Assembly (NCBI RefSeq): GCF_014836945.1
Contig: NZ_JACSPX010000002.1
Location: 113,969 to 177,968 of the forward strand
Source: Microbacterium commune
Lineage (GTDB): Bacteria > Actinomycetota > Actinomycetes > Actinomycetales > Microbacteriaceae
Reading direction: 5' to 3'
DNA length: 64,000 nucleotides
Positions 17,606 to 26,195 of the stretch are shown one piece after another. Under the pieces are notes generated by a model, which was given only the letters and a program-made list of their open reading frames with translations, searched no databases and was not told the DNA's origin. Positions within the stretch are counted from its first letter, which is position 1. Each line of letters starts with the position of its first letter. Both the position numbers and the translations under genes were made by a program.

Positions 17606-18718
17606 TCAGGCTTCCTCGAACGATGCCAGGTACGCGGCGTACTCGTCGCGCTGACGCTCGAGACCGGAGTGCGGCTCGGCGTACACGCGATCGAACACGG
17701 CGAGAGCGGGCCGGGTCTGCATCCCGATGCATGCGGCACGCATCTTCCGCGCGACGTCGTCGGCGGTCTGCTGCACGGACTCGAGGTGCTCGTCCGTCAG
17801 CTCCCCGACGGCGCGCAGATGCGCCTCCACACGCGCGATCGGGTCACGATCGCGCCACACGGCGAGCTCGGTGTCGTCGCGGTAGCGCTTCGGATCGTCT
17901 GCCGTCGTGTGCGGGCCCATGCGGTAGGTCACCGCCTCCAGATACGCGGGGCCCTTGCCGGAGCGCGCGTGATCGAGCGCCCAGCGCATCGCCGCCATGC
18001 AGGCGAGCACGTCGTTGCCGTCGACGCGCAGGCTGGGGATGCCGAATCCGGGCGCCCGGCCTGCCAGTGGATACTGCGACTGCAGTCCGACCGGTTCGGA
18101 GATCGCCCAGTGGTTGTTCTGGCAGACGAACACCACCGGAGCACGGTACGACGATGCGAAGATCATCGCCTCGTTGACGTCACCCTGGCTGGTGGCGCCG
18201 TCGCCGAAGTAGGTGACGGCGACCTCGTCGGCGCCGTCATGCAGGATCCCCATGCCGTAACCCACCGCGTGCAGGGTCTGGGCGCCGATGATGATCTGCA
18301 GCGGCGCGATGCCGAGCCGTGCGGGGTCGTACGCCGCGCCCTCCTCGCCGCGCCACATCCGCACGTAGTCGCCCGGCTCGGCGCCGCGGGTGTACATCAC
18401 GCCGGTCTCGCGGTAGCTGGGGAACACGAAGTCGTTGGGCGCGAGCGCACGGCCGGTGCCGATCTGCGCCGCCTCCTGTCCGTTGCACGGCGCCCACAGC
18501 CCGAGCTGACCCTGACGCTGCAGCGCCACGCCCTCGGAGTCGATGCGCCGCAGCACCACCATGTCGCGGTGCAGCTCGCGCATCGCCACGTAGTCGATGT
18601 CGTCGATCCAGCGGTCGAGCTGGGGGTTCGGCACGCGGGTGCCGTCCGGAGCGATGATGCGCTCGGTGAGTTCGAGATCGTTCTGTGCGTCGACGATCGG
18701 GCTGGTGTTCGGTGACAT
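17606..18718 (-). CDS. bkdA: Branched-chain keto acid dehydrogenase E1 alpha subunit
   Basis: 370 residues. The thiamine diphosphate motif begins at GDGATSQGDVNEAMIFASSY and ends at QNNHWAIS, with the phosphorylation-loop region YRMGPHTTADDP downstream. The N-terminal IDDIDYVAMRELHRDMVVLRR is typical of bacterial BCKDH/PDH E1 alpha. First gene of the leftward bkd operon. AGGAGG stands six bases before the ATG. Divergent from an Lrp-type regulator gene, which probably controls it. Confidence 0.9.
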   Translation of the reverse strand: MSPNTSPIVDAQNDLELTERIIAPDGTRVPNPQLDRWIDDIDYVAMRELHRDMVVLRRIDSEGVALQRQGQLGLWAPCNGQEAAQIGTGRALAPNDFVFPSYRETGVMYTRGAEPGDYVRMWRGEEGAAYDPARLGIAPLQIIIGAQTLHAVGYGMGILHDGADEVAVTYFGDGATSQGDVNEAMIFASSYRAPVVFVCQNNHWAISEPVGLQSQYPLAGRAPGFGIPSLRVDGNDVLACMAAMRWALDHARSGKGPAYLEAVTYRMGPHTTADDPKRYRDDTELAVWRDRDPIARVEAHLRAVGELTDEHLESVQQTADDVARKMRAACIGMQTRPALAVFDRVYAEPHSGLERQRDEYAAYLASFEEA

Positions 18719-18763
18719 CGGCGTCCTCCTGACGTGGCGGCCTTCGTGGGGCGTGCACGGCTT

Positions 18764-18781
18764 CCCGACTGCTGTGTCGGG
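18764..18781. promoter_or_regulatory. Inverted repeat in the bkd/lrp divergent promoter region
   Basis: CCCGAC-6 bases-GTCGGG, flanked on both sides by CTTCC-like sequence, in the 168-bp gap between the E1 alpha and Lrp genes. It lies 46 bp upstream of the bkdA start. Lrp/AsnC proteins bind such dyads, so it is a candidate operator. The repeat is short and could be chance in GC-rich DNA. Confidence 0.4.
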
Positions 18782-18886
18782 CTTCCTCGAATGCTACGTC
18801 GGCCTGGCACCCCGCTCAAGCATGTTCACGATCCCTGAGCAGGTTGCCCAATCCGGGGGCGATCCGCCCTGCTATCGTGTGGCACT

Positions 18887-19360
18887 ATGCCCGTCCTGGA
18901 TCGCACAGACCTCGAACTGCTCACCGCCCTCGCGGAAGACCCCCGCACCACCGTGGTGAAGCTGGCCGACCGCCTCCGACTGTCTCGCAACACGATCCAG
19001 GCCCGGATGGCCCGGCTCGAGCAGACCGGTGTGTTCGAGTCGTATGAGCGCTCGTTCTCCACCGAGGTGCTGGGATTCCCCCTGCAGGCGTTCATCAGCA
19101 TCGGCGTGCGGCAGACGGAGCTGCCGCGGATCATCGCCGAGCTGGCACGCGTTCCCGAGATCGTGCAGGCGCACGGCCTGAGCGGGTCGATCGATCTGCT
19201 CGCCCGCGTCGCGTGCCGCGACGCCCGTCACCTGTTCGACACCGACGCCAGGATCCTGTCGATCGACGGCGTCGAGCGCACCGAGACCTCGCTGGCCATG
19301 GGCGAGGTCATCCCCTTCCGGGTGGCCGGGCTCATCGGCCTCGCACGACGGGAAGTCTGA
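18887..19360 (+). CDS. Lrp/AsnC family regulator, likely BkdR-type activator
   Basis: 157 residues. The N-terminal winged helix-turn-helix (RTTVVKLADRLRLSRNTIQA) is followed by an AsnC/RAM ligand-binding domain with the VQAHGLSGSIDLLARVAC strand pair. The domain order and length are standard. Divergent transcription from the bkd genes is the classic arrangement of BkdR, which senses branched-chain amino acids. A TATCGT -10 hexamer (18873-18878) eight bases before the ATG suggests a leaderless mRNA. The 3' end overlaps the convergent hydrolase gene by 29 bases. Confidence 0.88.
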   Translation: MPVLDRTDLELLTALAEDPRTTVVKLADRLRLSRNTIQARMARLEQTGVFESYERSFSTEVLGFPLQAFISIGVRQTELPRIIAELARVPEIVQAHGLSGSIDLLARVACRDARHLFDTDARILSIDGVERTETSLAMGEVIPFRVAGLIGLARREV

Positions 19361-20234
19361 GAAAACGACGGATCGCCCCGGCTGCTTCGGCCGGGGCCTC
19401 GTAGTGGATGAGGTGGCCGACCTCGGCGATCTCCACGAGCTCGGCACGAGGGAACATCATCGCGAGGCGACGCTCGGCCTCGATGGGCGTGATGTCGTCG
19501 CGCTGAGCCGCGATCAGCAGAGTCGGCACGTCGATCACGCCCGCGAAGGCCCGCACGTCATGCGACGCGCTGGTCACGAAGGCGTCGTGCAGCACATCCC
19601 GATCGGCGAAGCGCGAGAAGTAGGTGTCGTGCTGATCGTGGATGAACCGGCGCAGCGCCGGGTCGCGGGTCTTGGCCATCGCCATGCTCATCACGCGCAC
19701 CGTGAGCGGATGACGCAGCAGGGCCGTGCCCCACCGCTCGGGCAGACGAGCGCCGAGCACGTAGTACAGCACCGCGATCCGGGTGAGCACCCCCTTCGGG
19801 CCCTCCAACGCGGGCGCCCCGATCGGGTTGATCAGGATGAGTCGGGGCGTCTCGAGGCCGCTCGCGACGGCCGCGGCCGCGACGATCGACCCGAACGAGT
19901 GCCCGAGGATGACAGCCCCCGGGGCCACGGCGCGGGCGAACTCGCACAGCCACCCGGTGTAGAGCCCGAGGTCGTGCTCGCGATCCGGGATCGGCGGTGT
20001 CTCGCCGAAGCCGGGCAGGTCGGGAGAGATGATCCGGATGCCGGGCAGGTACGCCACGACCGGCTCGAGCCCGTGATGCTCGCCACGGAAACCGTGCACG
20101 GCGACGATCGTCGGCGCATCCTCCGCGGCCTCGCCGTACACCCAGTACGCCGTGGTCGATCCCAGCACCTCCACCTCACGGCGTTCGACCGGGATCTCGG
20201 CGAGGCGAGCGGCGTACGGGGAGGTCGCGGGCAT
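19332..20234 (-). CDS. Alpha/beta fold hydrolase
   Basis: 300 residues. VAVHGFRGEHHGLEP supplies the oxyanion HG, ILGHSFGSIVAAA is the nucleophile elbow GHSFG with the catalytic Ser, TLLIAAQRDDITP carries the Asp and VEIAEVGHLIHYE the His. The fold is typical of soluble esterases or C-C hydrolases; substrate unknown. The frame continues upstream without a start in the conserved part, and the ATG at 20234 begins the recognisable sequence. It is convergent with, and overlaps by 29 bases, the Lrp gene. Confidence 0.85.
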   Translation of the reverse strand: MPATSPYAARLAEIPVERREVEVLGSTTAYWVYGEAAEDAPTIVAVHGFRGEHHGLEPVVAYLPGIRIISPDLPGFGETPPIPDREHDLGLYTGWLCEFARAVAPGAVILGHSFGSIVAAAAVASGLETPRLILINPIGAPALEGPKGVLTRIAVLYYVLGARLPERWGTALLRHPLTVRVMSMAMAKTRDPALRRFIHDQHDTYFSRFADRDVLHDAFVTSASHDVRAFAGVIDVPTLLIAAQRDDITPIEAERRLAMMFPRAELVEIAEVGHLIHYEAPAEAAGAIRRFLRLPVVRGR

Positions 20235-20300
20235 GCCGCCGAGTCTACGGGACGGAATGTCGGTGGCCGTCCTTATGTTCGAATCGAGGAAGGAGACAGC

Positions 20301-20564
20301 ATGACTTCGCTGACCGAGACGCACCCCGCTCTCCTGTGGGAGACACCATCCCTGCGCAGCCGTTCCGAGCACCTCGACCGGGCAGGCGACCACCTGTGGC
20401 GGGTGGTTGACGCGCGCGGCTCCATTCGAGGGCATCTCCGCGTGATCGCCGATCCCCTGGGCATCCGCTACCGCGCGGAGCGCCTGCACCTGGCATCCGG
20501 AGCGTTCCGCCTGGTCGGCGAGTTCTGGGATGCGGACGACGCGGTCGCGGCACTGCGGAACTGA
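20301..20564 (+). CDS. Hypothetical protein, 87 residues
   Basis: A short protein preceded by a strong AAGGAG site seven bases before the ATG, which supports it as a real gene. The sequence is polar, with a central run (LWRVVDARGSIRGHLRVIAD) that looks like two beta-strands, and a second strand pair before the Asp-rich C-terminus. No family is recognised. It ends six bases before the tRNA-Arg on the opposite strand. Role unknown. Confidence 0.7.
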   Translation: MTSLTETHPALLWETPSLRSRSEHLDRAGDHLWRVVDARGSIRGHLRVIADPLGIRYRAERLHLASGAFRLVGEFWDADDAVAALRN

Positions 20565-20569
20565 CGAGG

Positions 20570-20641
20570 TGCCCCCTGCAGGATTCGAACCTGCGACCAA
20601 CGGATTAGAAAGCCGATGCTCTTCCTCTGAGCTAAGGAGGC
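20570..20641 (-). tRNA. tRNA-Arg(TCT)
   Basis: 72 bases. Acceptor stem GCCTCCT/AGGGGGC pairs fully (one T-G), the D stem is GCTC/GAGC and the T arm GCAGG-TTCGAAT-CCTGC is perfect. The anticodon loop TTTCTAA gives anticodon TCT, which reads AGA and AGG, both rare in GC-rich genomes. The anticodon stem TCGGC/TCCGT has only three pairs: positions 27-43 (T-T) and 31-39 (C-T) do not match. CCA is not encoded. Confidence 0.88.
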
Positions 20642-20689
20642 GTGCGGTCTCCAGATTACCGTGTCGGGCCCCGTCGCTAGGATCGAACC

Positions 20690-21316
20690 ATGGTTTCTGC
20701 GACTGAGAACGACCGGCTCGTCTGGATCGACTGCGAGATGACGGGCCTCGACCTCTCGGTCGACGAACTCGTCGAGATCGCCGTCGTGATCACCGACTTC
20801 GAGCTGAATCTGATCGACCCCGGCTTCCAGATCGTCATCAGACCGAGCGATGCCGCACTCGCGAACATGAACGCCTTCGTGACCGACATGCACCGCACCT
20901 CGGGCCTGATCGACGAGATCCCGAACGGTGTGAGCCTCGCCGAGGCCGAAGAGCAGACGCTCGCCTACATCAAGCGCTTCGTCCCGCTCGAGCGCAGGGC
21001 GCCGCTCGCCGGCAACACGATCGGCACCGACCGGATGTTCCTCGCCAGGTACATGCCGAACATCGACCAGTACCTGCACTACCGCAACGTCGACGTCTCG
21101 AGCATCAAAGAGCTCGCCCGCCGCTGGTACCCCCGCGTCTTCTTCCAGGCGCCCGAGAAGCACGGCGGTCACCGGGCTCTCGCCGACATCCTCGAGTCGA
21201 TCCGCGAGCTGCGCTACTACCGCTCCGCGGTGTTCATCGACGCCCCCGGGCCCTCCTCCGATCAGGCGCGCGACATCGCCGCCCACACGGTGTCAGAGTT
21301 CACTCCGAACATGTAA
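20690..21316 (+). CDS. orn: Oligoribonuclease
   Basis: 208 residues, DEDDh exonuclease. Motif I is WIDCEMTGLD (Asp, Glu), motif II LAGNTIGTDRMFL with the Asp, and motif III EKHGGHRALADILESI with the catalytic His and Asp. It degrades 2-5-mer RNAs, and in many bacteria pGpG, to nucleotides in the cytoplasm. A TAGGAT -10 box (20678-20683) lies exactly six bases before the ATG, implying a leaderless mRNA. The tRNA-His follows immediately, a familiar neighbour of orn in actinobacteria. Confidence 0.95.
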   Translation: MVSATENDRLVWIDCEMTGLDLSVDELVEIAVVITDFELNLIDPGFQIVIRPSDAALANMNAFVTDMHRTSGLIDEIPNGVSLAEAEEQTLAYIKRFVPLERRAPLAGNTIGTDRMFLARYMPNIDQYLHYRNVDVSSIKELARRWYPRVFFQAPEKHGGHRALADILESIRELRYYRSAVFIDAPGPSSDQARDIAAHTVSEFTPNM

Positions 21317-21351
21317 TAGACTTGTCGAGTCGCCAGCTCCGGCAGGCGCAT

Positions 21352-21425
21352 GGTGGGTATAGCTCAGCTGGTAGAGCACCGCGTTGTGGTCGCGGGGGTC
21401 GCGGGTTCAAGCCCCGTTACTCACC
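21352..21425 (+). tRNA. tRNA-His(GTG)
   Basis: Acceptor stem GTGGGTA/TACTCAC with the extra 5' G (21352) facing C73, the hallmark of histidine tRNA. The anticodon arm CCGCG-TTGTGGT-CGCGG has anticodon GTG, and the T loop is TTCAAGC. CCA follows directly in the DNA (21426-21428). It reads CAC and CAU. Confidence 0.95.
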
Positions 21426-21430
21426 CCAAA

Positions 21431-21465
21431 GAAGCCCCTGGGTTCGTCATGATCCCGGGGGCTTC
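21431..21465 (+). terminator. Hairpin terminator after tRNA-His
   Basis: GAAGCCCC(T)GGG pairs with CCC(G)GGGGCTTC across an 11-base loop, three bases after the encoded CCA. Only a short TTC follows, so it is a GC-rich actinobacterial terminator without a long T run. The next 140 bases, to the metallopeptidase start, show no gene. Confidence 0.75.
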
Positions 21466-21606
21466 GTCGCGTCAGGCGCGCTTCCTCAGCGGCAGGGTGG
21501 TGATGCAGGCGCGGTGCGGTTCGGTTGATTGCGACCGTACTCATCGAGGCTATGAACCATCGGCACAGTCGCGCGATCGCGGATGCACCGCGGCTAGCAT
21601 CGAAGC

Positions 21607-21999
21607 ATGTCCTCCTCACTCGATCACGACTCGCCGGCTCCGTCCGCCGGCGGCATGGACATGACGGCCGAGGAGTTCGAGGCGCTCGTCGTGGACGAGC
21701 TCGACAGGCTGCCGGACGACATGGTCGACGGACTCGACAACGTCGTGTTCGTGGTCGAGGACGAGCCCGAGGACGGCAGCGACCTCTTCGGCCTGTACGA
21801 GGGGGTCGCCCTCACCGAGCGGGGCCAGTACGGCACCGGCGAGCTGCCCGACCGCATCGTCGTGTACCGGCACGCGCACCTCGCTGCCTGCGAGGACGAG
21901 GCTGAGCTGCGTGACGAGATCCACACAACGCTGGTCCACGAGATCGCGCATTTCTACGGCATCGACGACGAGCAGCTGCACGAACTGGGGTGGGCATGA
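21607..21999 (+). CDS. Zincin-like metallopeptidase (DUF1025/Zincin_1 family)
   Basis: 130 residues. The zinc motif [19 protein letters not shown] near the C-terminus gives two His and a Glu in HExxH plus a downstream third-ligand region. The N-terminal half ([24 protein letters not shown]) matches the small acid-rich proteins of this family. Substrate is unknown. A TAGCAT hexamer (21595-21600) six bases before the ATG suggests a leaderless start. The stop overlaps the clpS start (ATGA), so the three genes here form an operon. Confidence 0.85.
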   Translation: MSSSLDHDSPAPSAGGMDMTAEEFEALVVDELDRLPDDMVDGLDNVVFVVEDEPEDGSDLFGLYEGVALTERGQYGTGELPDRIVVYRHAHLAACEDEAELRDEIHTTLVHEIAHFYGIDDEQLHELGWA

Positions 22000-22286
22000 G
22001 CATCCCGGCATCCACACCGCTGCTCGACGATCAGCTCACGGTCGCCCCGCTCGTGCCCTGGCAGCTGGTCGTGTGGGACGACCCGGTCAATCTCATGAGC
22101 TACGTCGTGCGCGTGTTCCGCCGCTACTTCGGCTACCCCGAAGACCACGCGACGGCCCTCATGCTCGCGGTGCACCACGAAGGACACGCCGTCGTCGCCA
22201 CCGGGCCGCGGGAGACGATGGAGGTGCACGCCCAGGCGATGCACGACTTCGGGCTGTGGGCCACCATCCGACGGGTTCCGCAGTGA
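21996..22286 (+). CDS. clpS: ATP-dependent Clp protease adaptor ClpS
   Basis: 96 residues. [20 protein letters not shown] and the later [20 protein letters not shown] match the N-degron pocket and ClpC/A-binding surface of ClpS. The adaptor brings proteins with destabilising N-terminal residues to the Clp protease. The ATG at 21996 is chosen because it makes a 4-base overlap with the upstream stop. The next gene starts with a GTG that overlaps this stop. Confidence 0.93.
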   Translation: MSIPASTPLLDDQLTVAPLVPWQLVVWDDPVNLMSYVVRVFRRYFGYPEDHATALMLAVHHEGHAVVATGPRETMEVHAQAMHDFGLWATIRRVPQ

Positions 22287-22765
22287 GCGTCTCGATTTCG
22301 ATCGCCCGGATCGAAGGACGCAACCTGCTGCACCTGATCGACGAGTTCCTCGAGCTCGTCGGCGGCCCGCGCACCAGCGCCGACCCCGCGCTGGCGAGAC
22401 TCGCTCCGACGGCGTACCCCGACGACGACGCCGCCGCAGCGGAGTTCCGCCGCGGCACCAGGGACGAGCTGTTCGACCGCCGGCGCAAGGACGCCCTCGT
22501 CATGCGCGAGGACCTCGTCGAATTCGACACCGACGGCGATGGGGACCCCCTCGCCCCACACGACGTCGTCATCCCCGACGCGCGCGTCGACGCCTGGATG
22601 CGCACGCTCGCCGCCATCCGGCTGGTGGTCGCGTCGCGCCTCGGCGTCGACCACGACGACCATCACGACCCGGAGGACACGCGGTTCCACGTGTACGACT
22701 GGCTCGGGTATCGGCTGGATGACCTGATCCAGCGCGCTGACGATGCGGACGCCGCTACGGCGTAG
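22283..22765 (+). CDS. DUF2017 family protein
   Basis: 160 residues beginning at a GTG whose last bases are the clpS stop (GTGA, 22283-22286). The sequence has the DUF2017 pattern: an N-terminal [16 protein letters not shown] helix, a [19 protein letters not shown] segment, and a His/Asp-rich [20 protein letters not shown] stretch before the end. The clpS-DUF2017 pair is common in actinobacteria, but its function is unknown. The last 11 bases overlap the convergent kinase-like gene. Confidence 0.85.
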   Translation: MSVSISIARIEGRNLLHLIDEFLELVGGPRTSADPALARLAPTAYPDDDAAAAEFRRGTRDELFDRRRKDALVMREDLVEFDTDGDGDPLAPHDVVIPDARVDAWMRTLAAIRLVVASRLGVDHDDHHDPEDTRFHVYDWLGYRLDDLIQRADDADAATA

Positions 22766-23339
22766 CGACCCGCACGTGAGCGAGTGTCTGCGGCTCGTGC
22801 CGTGCGATGTGGGCGTCCTCCTGGTCCGCCCACATGTCCCAGTGGTTGCGGAAGCCGTCGCCGTCGCGTTCGAGCGCGCGTCGACGCCGTGAATCCTTCG
22901 GGCCGTCGACCCAGACGGTGACGTCCGCGAGGGCCGCAGCGGCGCGCGTCAGCGCACCGCATCCCTCGACGATCAGGCCCAGCGCCGGGTCGACGGCGTG
23001 GGCCTCCGCCTCTTCCTGCAGCTCCCAGTCCCACCGGCGCCAGATGCCGATCAGGCCACGACCGTGCGGACGCAGCACCTGCTCCCGGGCGATCTCCGCA
23101 CCACGCTCGAGTCCGCTCCATCCGGGGTACACCGAATCGAGCGCGAGCAGCTGCACGGGCGTGCTCAGCGGCCACGCCCTGGCGACGCGAGCGGCGAGAC
23201 TGCTCTTGCCCGCCCCGCTGCGGCCGTCGATGACCACGACCGGGTTCGATGCCGACACCGCGGTGACCGCGTCGCAGATGCGCAGCGTCGCGGCGCTGAG
23301 GCGCTCTCCGAAGGGATCAGGGGCGGCGGATGACGGCAT
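22755..23339 (-). CDS. P-loop NTPase, uridine kinase-like
   Basis: 194 residues. Walker A is GRSGAGKSS (39-47), preceded by VVVIDGR. LALDSVYPGW resembles the DDFY region of the uridine/panthothenate kinase group and LIVEGCGALT the Walker B strand. A C-terminal ERDGDGFRNHWDMWADQE matches similar actinobacterial ATP-binding proteins. A small-molecule kinase is likely, but its substrate is not evident. Confidence 0.8.
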   Translation of the reverse strand: MPSSAAPDPFGERLSAATLRICDAVTAVSASNPVVVIDGRSGAGKSSLAARVARAWPLSTPVQLLALDSVYPGWSGLERGAEIAREQVLRPHGRGLIGIWRRWDWELQEEAEAHAVDPALGLIVEGCGALTRAAAALADVTVWVDGPKDSRRRRALERDGDGFRNHWDMWADQEDAHIARHEPQTLAHVRVATP

Positions 23340-23369
23340 GACCCCACGCTATCGAACCGGCGACGCCGG

Positions 23370-24629
23370 TCACTCGCGACCGAACGGCCGTGGCTCGACG
23401 CCGCCACCGGACCGCCGTTCGGTCGCACCGACGTGGCGCGCGCGGGTGATCATGCCGACGCCGAACCGCGCCCGCGCGTCATCGAGCGTGCCCTCGAGCC
23501 GTCGCTGGTCTTCGTCGTCGTCCCACAGCGCCATCGCCGATGCGCCTGCCGGACGCAGCTTCTCGGCCCGCACGCCGACCAGGCGCACGGGGTCGCGGCG
23601 CTCGATCTGCGCGAACAGCGCGATGGCGGTCTCGCCGATGCGCTGGCCGACATCGGTCGGCTCGGGCAGCGATACGGTGCGGCTCAGCGTGGTGAAGTCG
23701 GCGAAGCGGATCTTGATCGCCACCGCGCCCGCATGCCATCCCGAGGTGCGCAGCCGTGCACCGACGCGGTCGGCGAGGCGCAGCAGCTCCGAGCGGAGCA
23801 GGTCGCGATCCTCGATGTCACGGTCGAAGGTCTCCTCGTGACCGATGCTCTTCTCCGCGCGCTCCGTCTCGATCTGGCGGGCATCGAGCCCGCGGGCGAG
23901 ATCCTGGATCCGCTGCCCGAGCGCAGGGCCGACAGCGCGCTCCAGCGCCTCGGGCGACGCCTCGCGCACATCGCGGATCAGACGGATGCCGCGGCGTTCG
24001 AGGGCTTCGGCCGCCTTCGGCCCGACGCCCCACATGGCGCCGACCGGACGCGGGTCGAGGAACTCCTGTGTCCGCACCGCAGGCACCACGAGCATCCCGT
24101 CGGGTTTCGACACGGTGGATGCCATCTTCGCGACGTGCTTCGTGGCCGCGACCCCGACGCTGCACGTGATCCCGACCTCGTCGCGCACCCGCCGCCGGAT
24201 GAGGGCCGCGATCTCACCGGGGCTCCCCCACAGACGGCGCACTCCGCGCACATCGAGGAACGCCTCGTCGATCGAGAGCTGCTCGACGAGCGGGGTGATG
24301 CTCTGGAAGACCGCCATGACCTGCGCCGAGACCGCCCGGTAGCGCGTGAAATCCGGCGACACCACGCGGGCGGTGGGACAGAGCCGGAGCGCGTGGGCGA
24401 CCGGCATCGCGCTGCGCACCCCGAAGCGACGCGCCTCGTACGACGCGCTCGACACGACCGAGCGCCCCTCGCGGCCGCCGATGATCAGCGGCAGCCCCTT
24501 CAGCGAGGGGTCGTAGAGCACCTCGACGGCCGCGTAGAAGGCATCCATGTCGACGTGCAGGATGCCCGTGCCGGTGTCGTCCGCGCCCGCGGGCGAGACG
24601 ATGCGGCCCGATCCGTCACCGCGTCCCAT
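23370..24629 (-). CDS. dinB: DNA polymerase IV
   Basis: 419 residues, Y-family polymerase. DMDAFYA (27-33) and SIDEAFLD (Asp121, Glu122) hold the catalytic carboxylates, and YEARRFGVRSAMP is the nucleotide-binding loop. The little finger domain follows. It performs error-prone lesion bypass. No beta-clamp motif was assessed. A CAGGAT hexamer six bases before the ATG fits a leaderless transcript. No LexA-type box is apparent at the promoter, so SOS control is not supported by sequence. Confidence 0.93.
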   Translation of the reverse strand: MGRGDGSGRIVSPAGADDTGTGILHVDMDAFYAAVEVLYDPSLKGLPLIIGGREGRSVVSSASYEARRFGVRSAMPVAHALRLCPTARVVSPDFTRYRAVSAQVMAVFQSITPLVEQLSIDEAFLDVRGVRRLWGSPGEIAALIRRRVRDEVGITCSVGVAATKHVAKMASTVSKPDGMLVVPAVRTQEFLDPRPVGAMWGVGPKAAEALERRGIRLIRDVREASPEALERAVGPALGQRIQDLARGLDARQIETERAEKSIGHEETFDRDIEDRDLLRSELLRLADRVGARLRTSGWHAGAVAIKIRFADFTTLSRTVSLPEPTDVGQRIGETAIALFAQIERRDPVRLVGVRAEKLRPAGASAMALWDDDEDQRRLEGTLDDARARFGVGMITRARHVGATERRSGGGVEPRPFGRE

Positions 24630-24643
24630 GCATCCATCCTGAC

Positions 24644-24674
24644 CGGTGCCACCGACATCGCGTCGGCGGCACCG
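24644..24674 (-). terminator. Terminator of the gatCAB operon
   Basis: A 13-bp stem (CGGTGCCACCGAC / GTCGGCGGCACCG, one mismatch) with a 5-base loop lies 7 bases beyond the gatB stop. It sits between gatB and dinB, both leftward, so it would end the gatCAB message before dinB, whose own -10 overlaps its far side. Confidence 0.65.
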
Positions 24675-24680
24675 AAGCGG

Positions 24681-26195
24681 TCACTGCGCGGCGCGCTCGA
24701 GGACCAGCTCGCGTACGCGCGCGGCGTCGGCCTGGCCCTTCATCGCCTTCATCACGGCGCCGATCACCGCGCCTGCCGCCTGCACCTTGCCGTCCTTGAT
24801 CTTCGCCAGCACATCGGGCTGAGCGGCCAGGGCGTCGTCGATCGCGGCGATCAGCGCGCCGTCGTCAGAGACGACCGCCAGGCCGCGGGAGTCGACCACC
24901 TGCTGCGGCGAGCCCTCACCGGCGATGACTCCCTCGAGCACCTGACGGGCGAGCTTGTCGGTCAGGGTTCCGGCATCCACCAGGCCCTGCAGCGCCGCGA
25001 CGTCGGAGGGTGAGACCAGACCGGCGGCGTCGCGATCCTGAGCGTTGGCGATTCGGGTGATCTCCCCCGTCCACCACTTGCGCGCCGCGGCCGGTGCGGC
25101 ACCGGCCGCGATCGTGGCCTCGACCTCGTCGATCAGCCCGCCGTTGCGCACGTCCTGGAACTCCAGGTCGGTGAAGCCCCAGTCGGCCTTCAGACGACGC
25201 CGACGCGCCACGGGCTGCTCGGGCAGCGCGGCACGCAGCTCGTCCACGAGCTCGCGCGAGGGCTGCACGGGCAGCAGATCGGGCTCCGGGAAGTAGCGGT
25301 AGTCGTCGGCATCCGACTTCGGGCGGCCCGGCGATGTCGTGCCGGTGTCCTCGTGCCAGTGACGGGTCTCCTGGATGATCGTGCCGCCGTCGGCGAGGAT
25401 CGCGGCCTGACGCTGGATCTCGTATCGCACGGCACGCTCGACCGAGCGCATCGAGTTGACGTTCTTCGTCTCGGTGCGGGTGCCCAGCTTCTCCTGGCCG
25501 CGGGGACGCAGCGACACGTTCGCGTCGCAGCGCAGGTTGCCGCGCTCTAGACGCGCCTCAGAGATACCGAGGCCTCGTACGATGTCGCGGATCGCGGCGA
25601 TGTACGCCTTAGCGTACTCGGGAGCTCGGTGCTCGGCGCCGAAGATCGGCTTGGTGACGATCTCGACCAGCGGCACACCCGCGCGGTTGTAGTCCACCAG
25701 CGAGTACTCGGCCCCCTGGATGCGACCGGTCGCCCCGCCCATGTGGGTGAGCTTGCCGGCGTCCTCTTCCATGTGCGCCCGCTCGACCGGGATCGTCACG
25801 AGCGTGCCGTCCTCGAGCTCGACCTCGACCGATCCCTCGAAGGCGATCGGCTCGTCGTACTGCGAGATCTGGTAGTTCTTGCCCAGGTCGGGGTAGAAGT
25901 AGTTCTTCCGGGCGAAGCGGCTGGACTCGGCGATCGAACAGCCGAGCGCGAGACCCAGACTGATCGACGAGCGCACGGCCGTCGCGTTGACCACGGGCAG
26001 CGACCCCGGCAGACCCAGGTCGACCGGGGCGATCAGCGTGTTCGGCTCGGCGCCGTGGAACTCGTCGTTCGCCGGGTTCGGGGCATCCGAGAACATCTTC
26101 GTGCGGGTGTTCAGCTCGACGTGCACCTCGAATCCGAGCACGGGCTCGAACATCTCGAGAGCCTTGTCGAAGTCCATGAGCTTGGCGGTGGCCAT
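24681..26195 (-). CDS. gatB: Aspartyl/glutamyl-tRNA amidotransferase subunit B
   Basis: 504 residues. [47 protein letters not shown] and [10 protein letters not shown] are diagnostic for GatB, and the C-terminal YqeY-like tail is present. GatB binds the mischarged tRNA and phosphorylates the acyl group before amidation. Its ATG shares one base with the gatA stop. Presence of GatCAB implies indirect synthesis of Gln-tRNA and possibly Asn-tRNA. Confidence 0.97.
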   Translation of the reverse strand: MATAKLMDFDKALEMFEPVLGFEVHVELNTRTKMFSDAPNPANDEFHGAEPNTLIAPVDLGLPGSLPVVNATAVRSSISLGLALGCSIAESSRFARKNYFYPDLGKNYQISQYDEPIAFEGSVEVELEDGTLVTIPVERAHMEEDAGKLTHMGGATGRIQGAEYSLVDYNRAGVPLVEIVTKPIFGAEHRAPEYAKAYIAAIRDIVRGLGISEARLERGNLRCDANVSLRPRGQEKLGTRTETKNVNSMRSVERAVRYEIQRQAAILADGGTIIQETRHWHEDTGTTSPGRPKSDADDYRYFPEPDLLPVQPSRELVDELRAALPEQPVARRRRLKADWGFTDLEFQDVRNGGLIDEVEATIAAGAAPAAARKWWTGEITRIANAQDRDAAGLVSPSDVAALQGLVDAGTLTDKLARQVLEGVIAGEGSPQQVVDSRGLAVVSDDGALIAAIDDALAAQPDVLAKIKDGKVQAAGAVIGAVMKAMKGQADAARVRELVLERAAQ

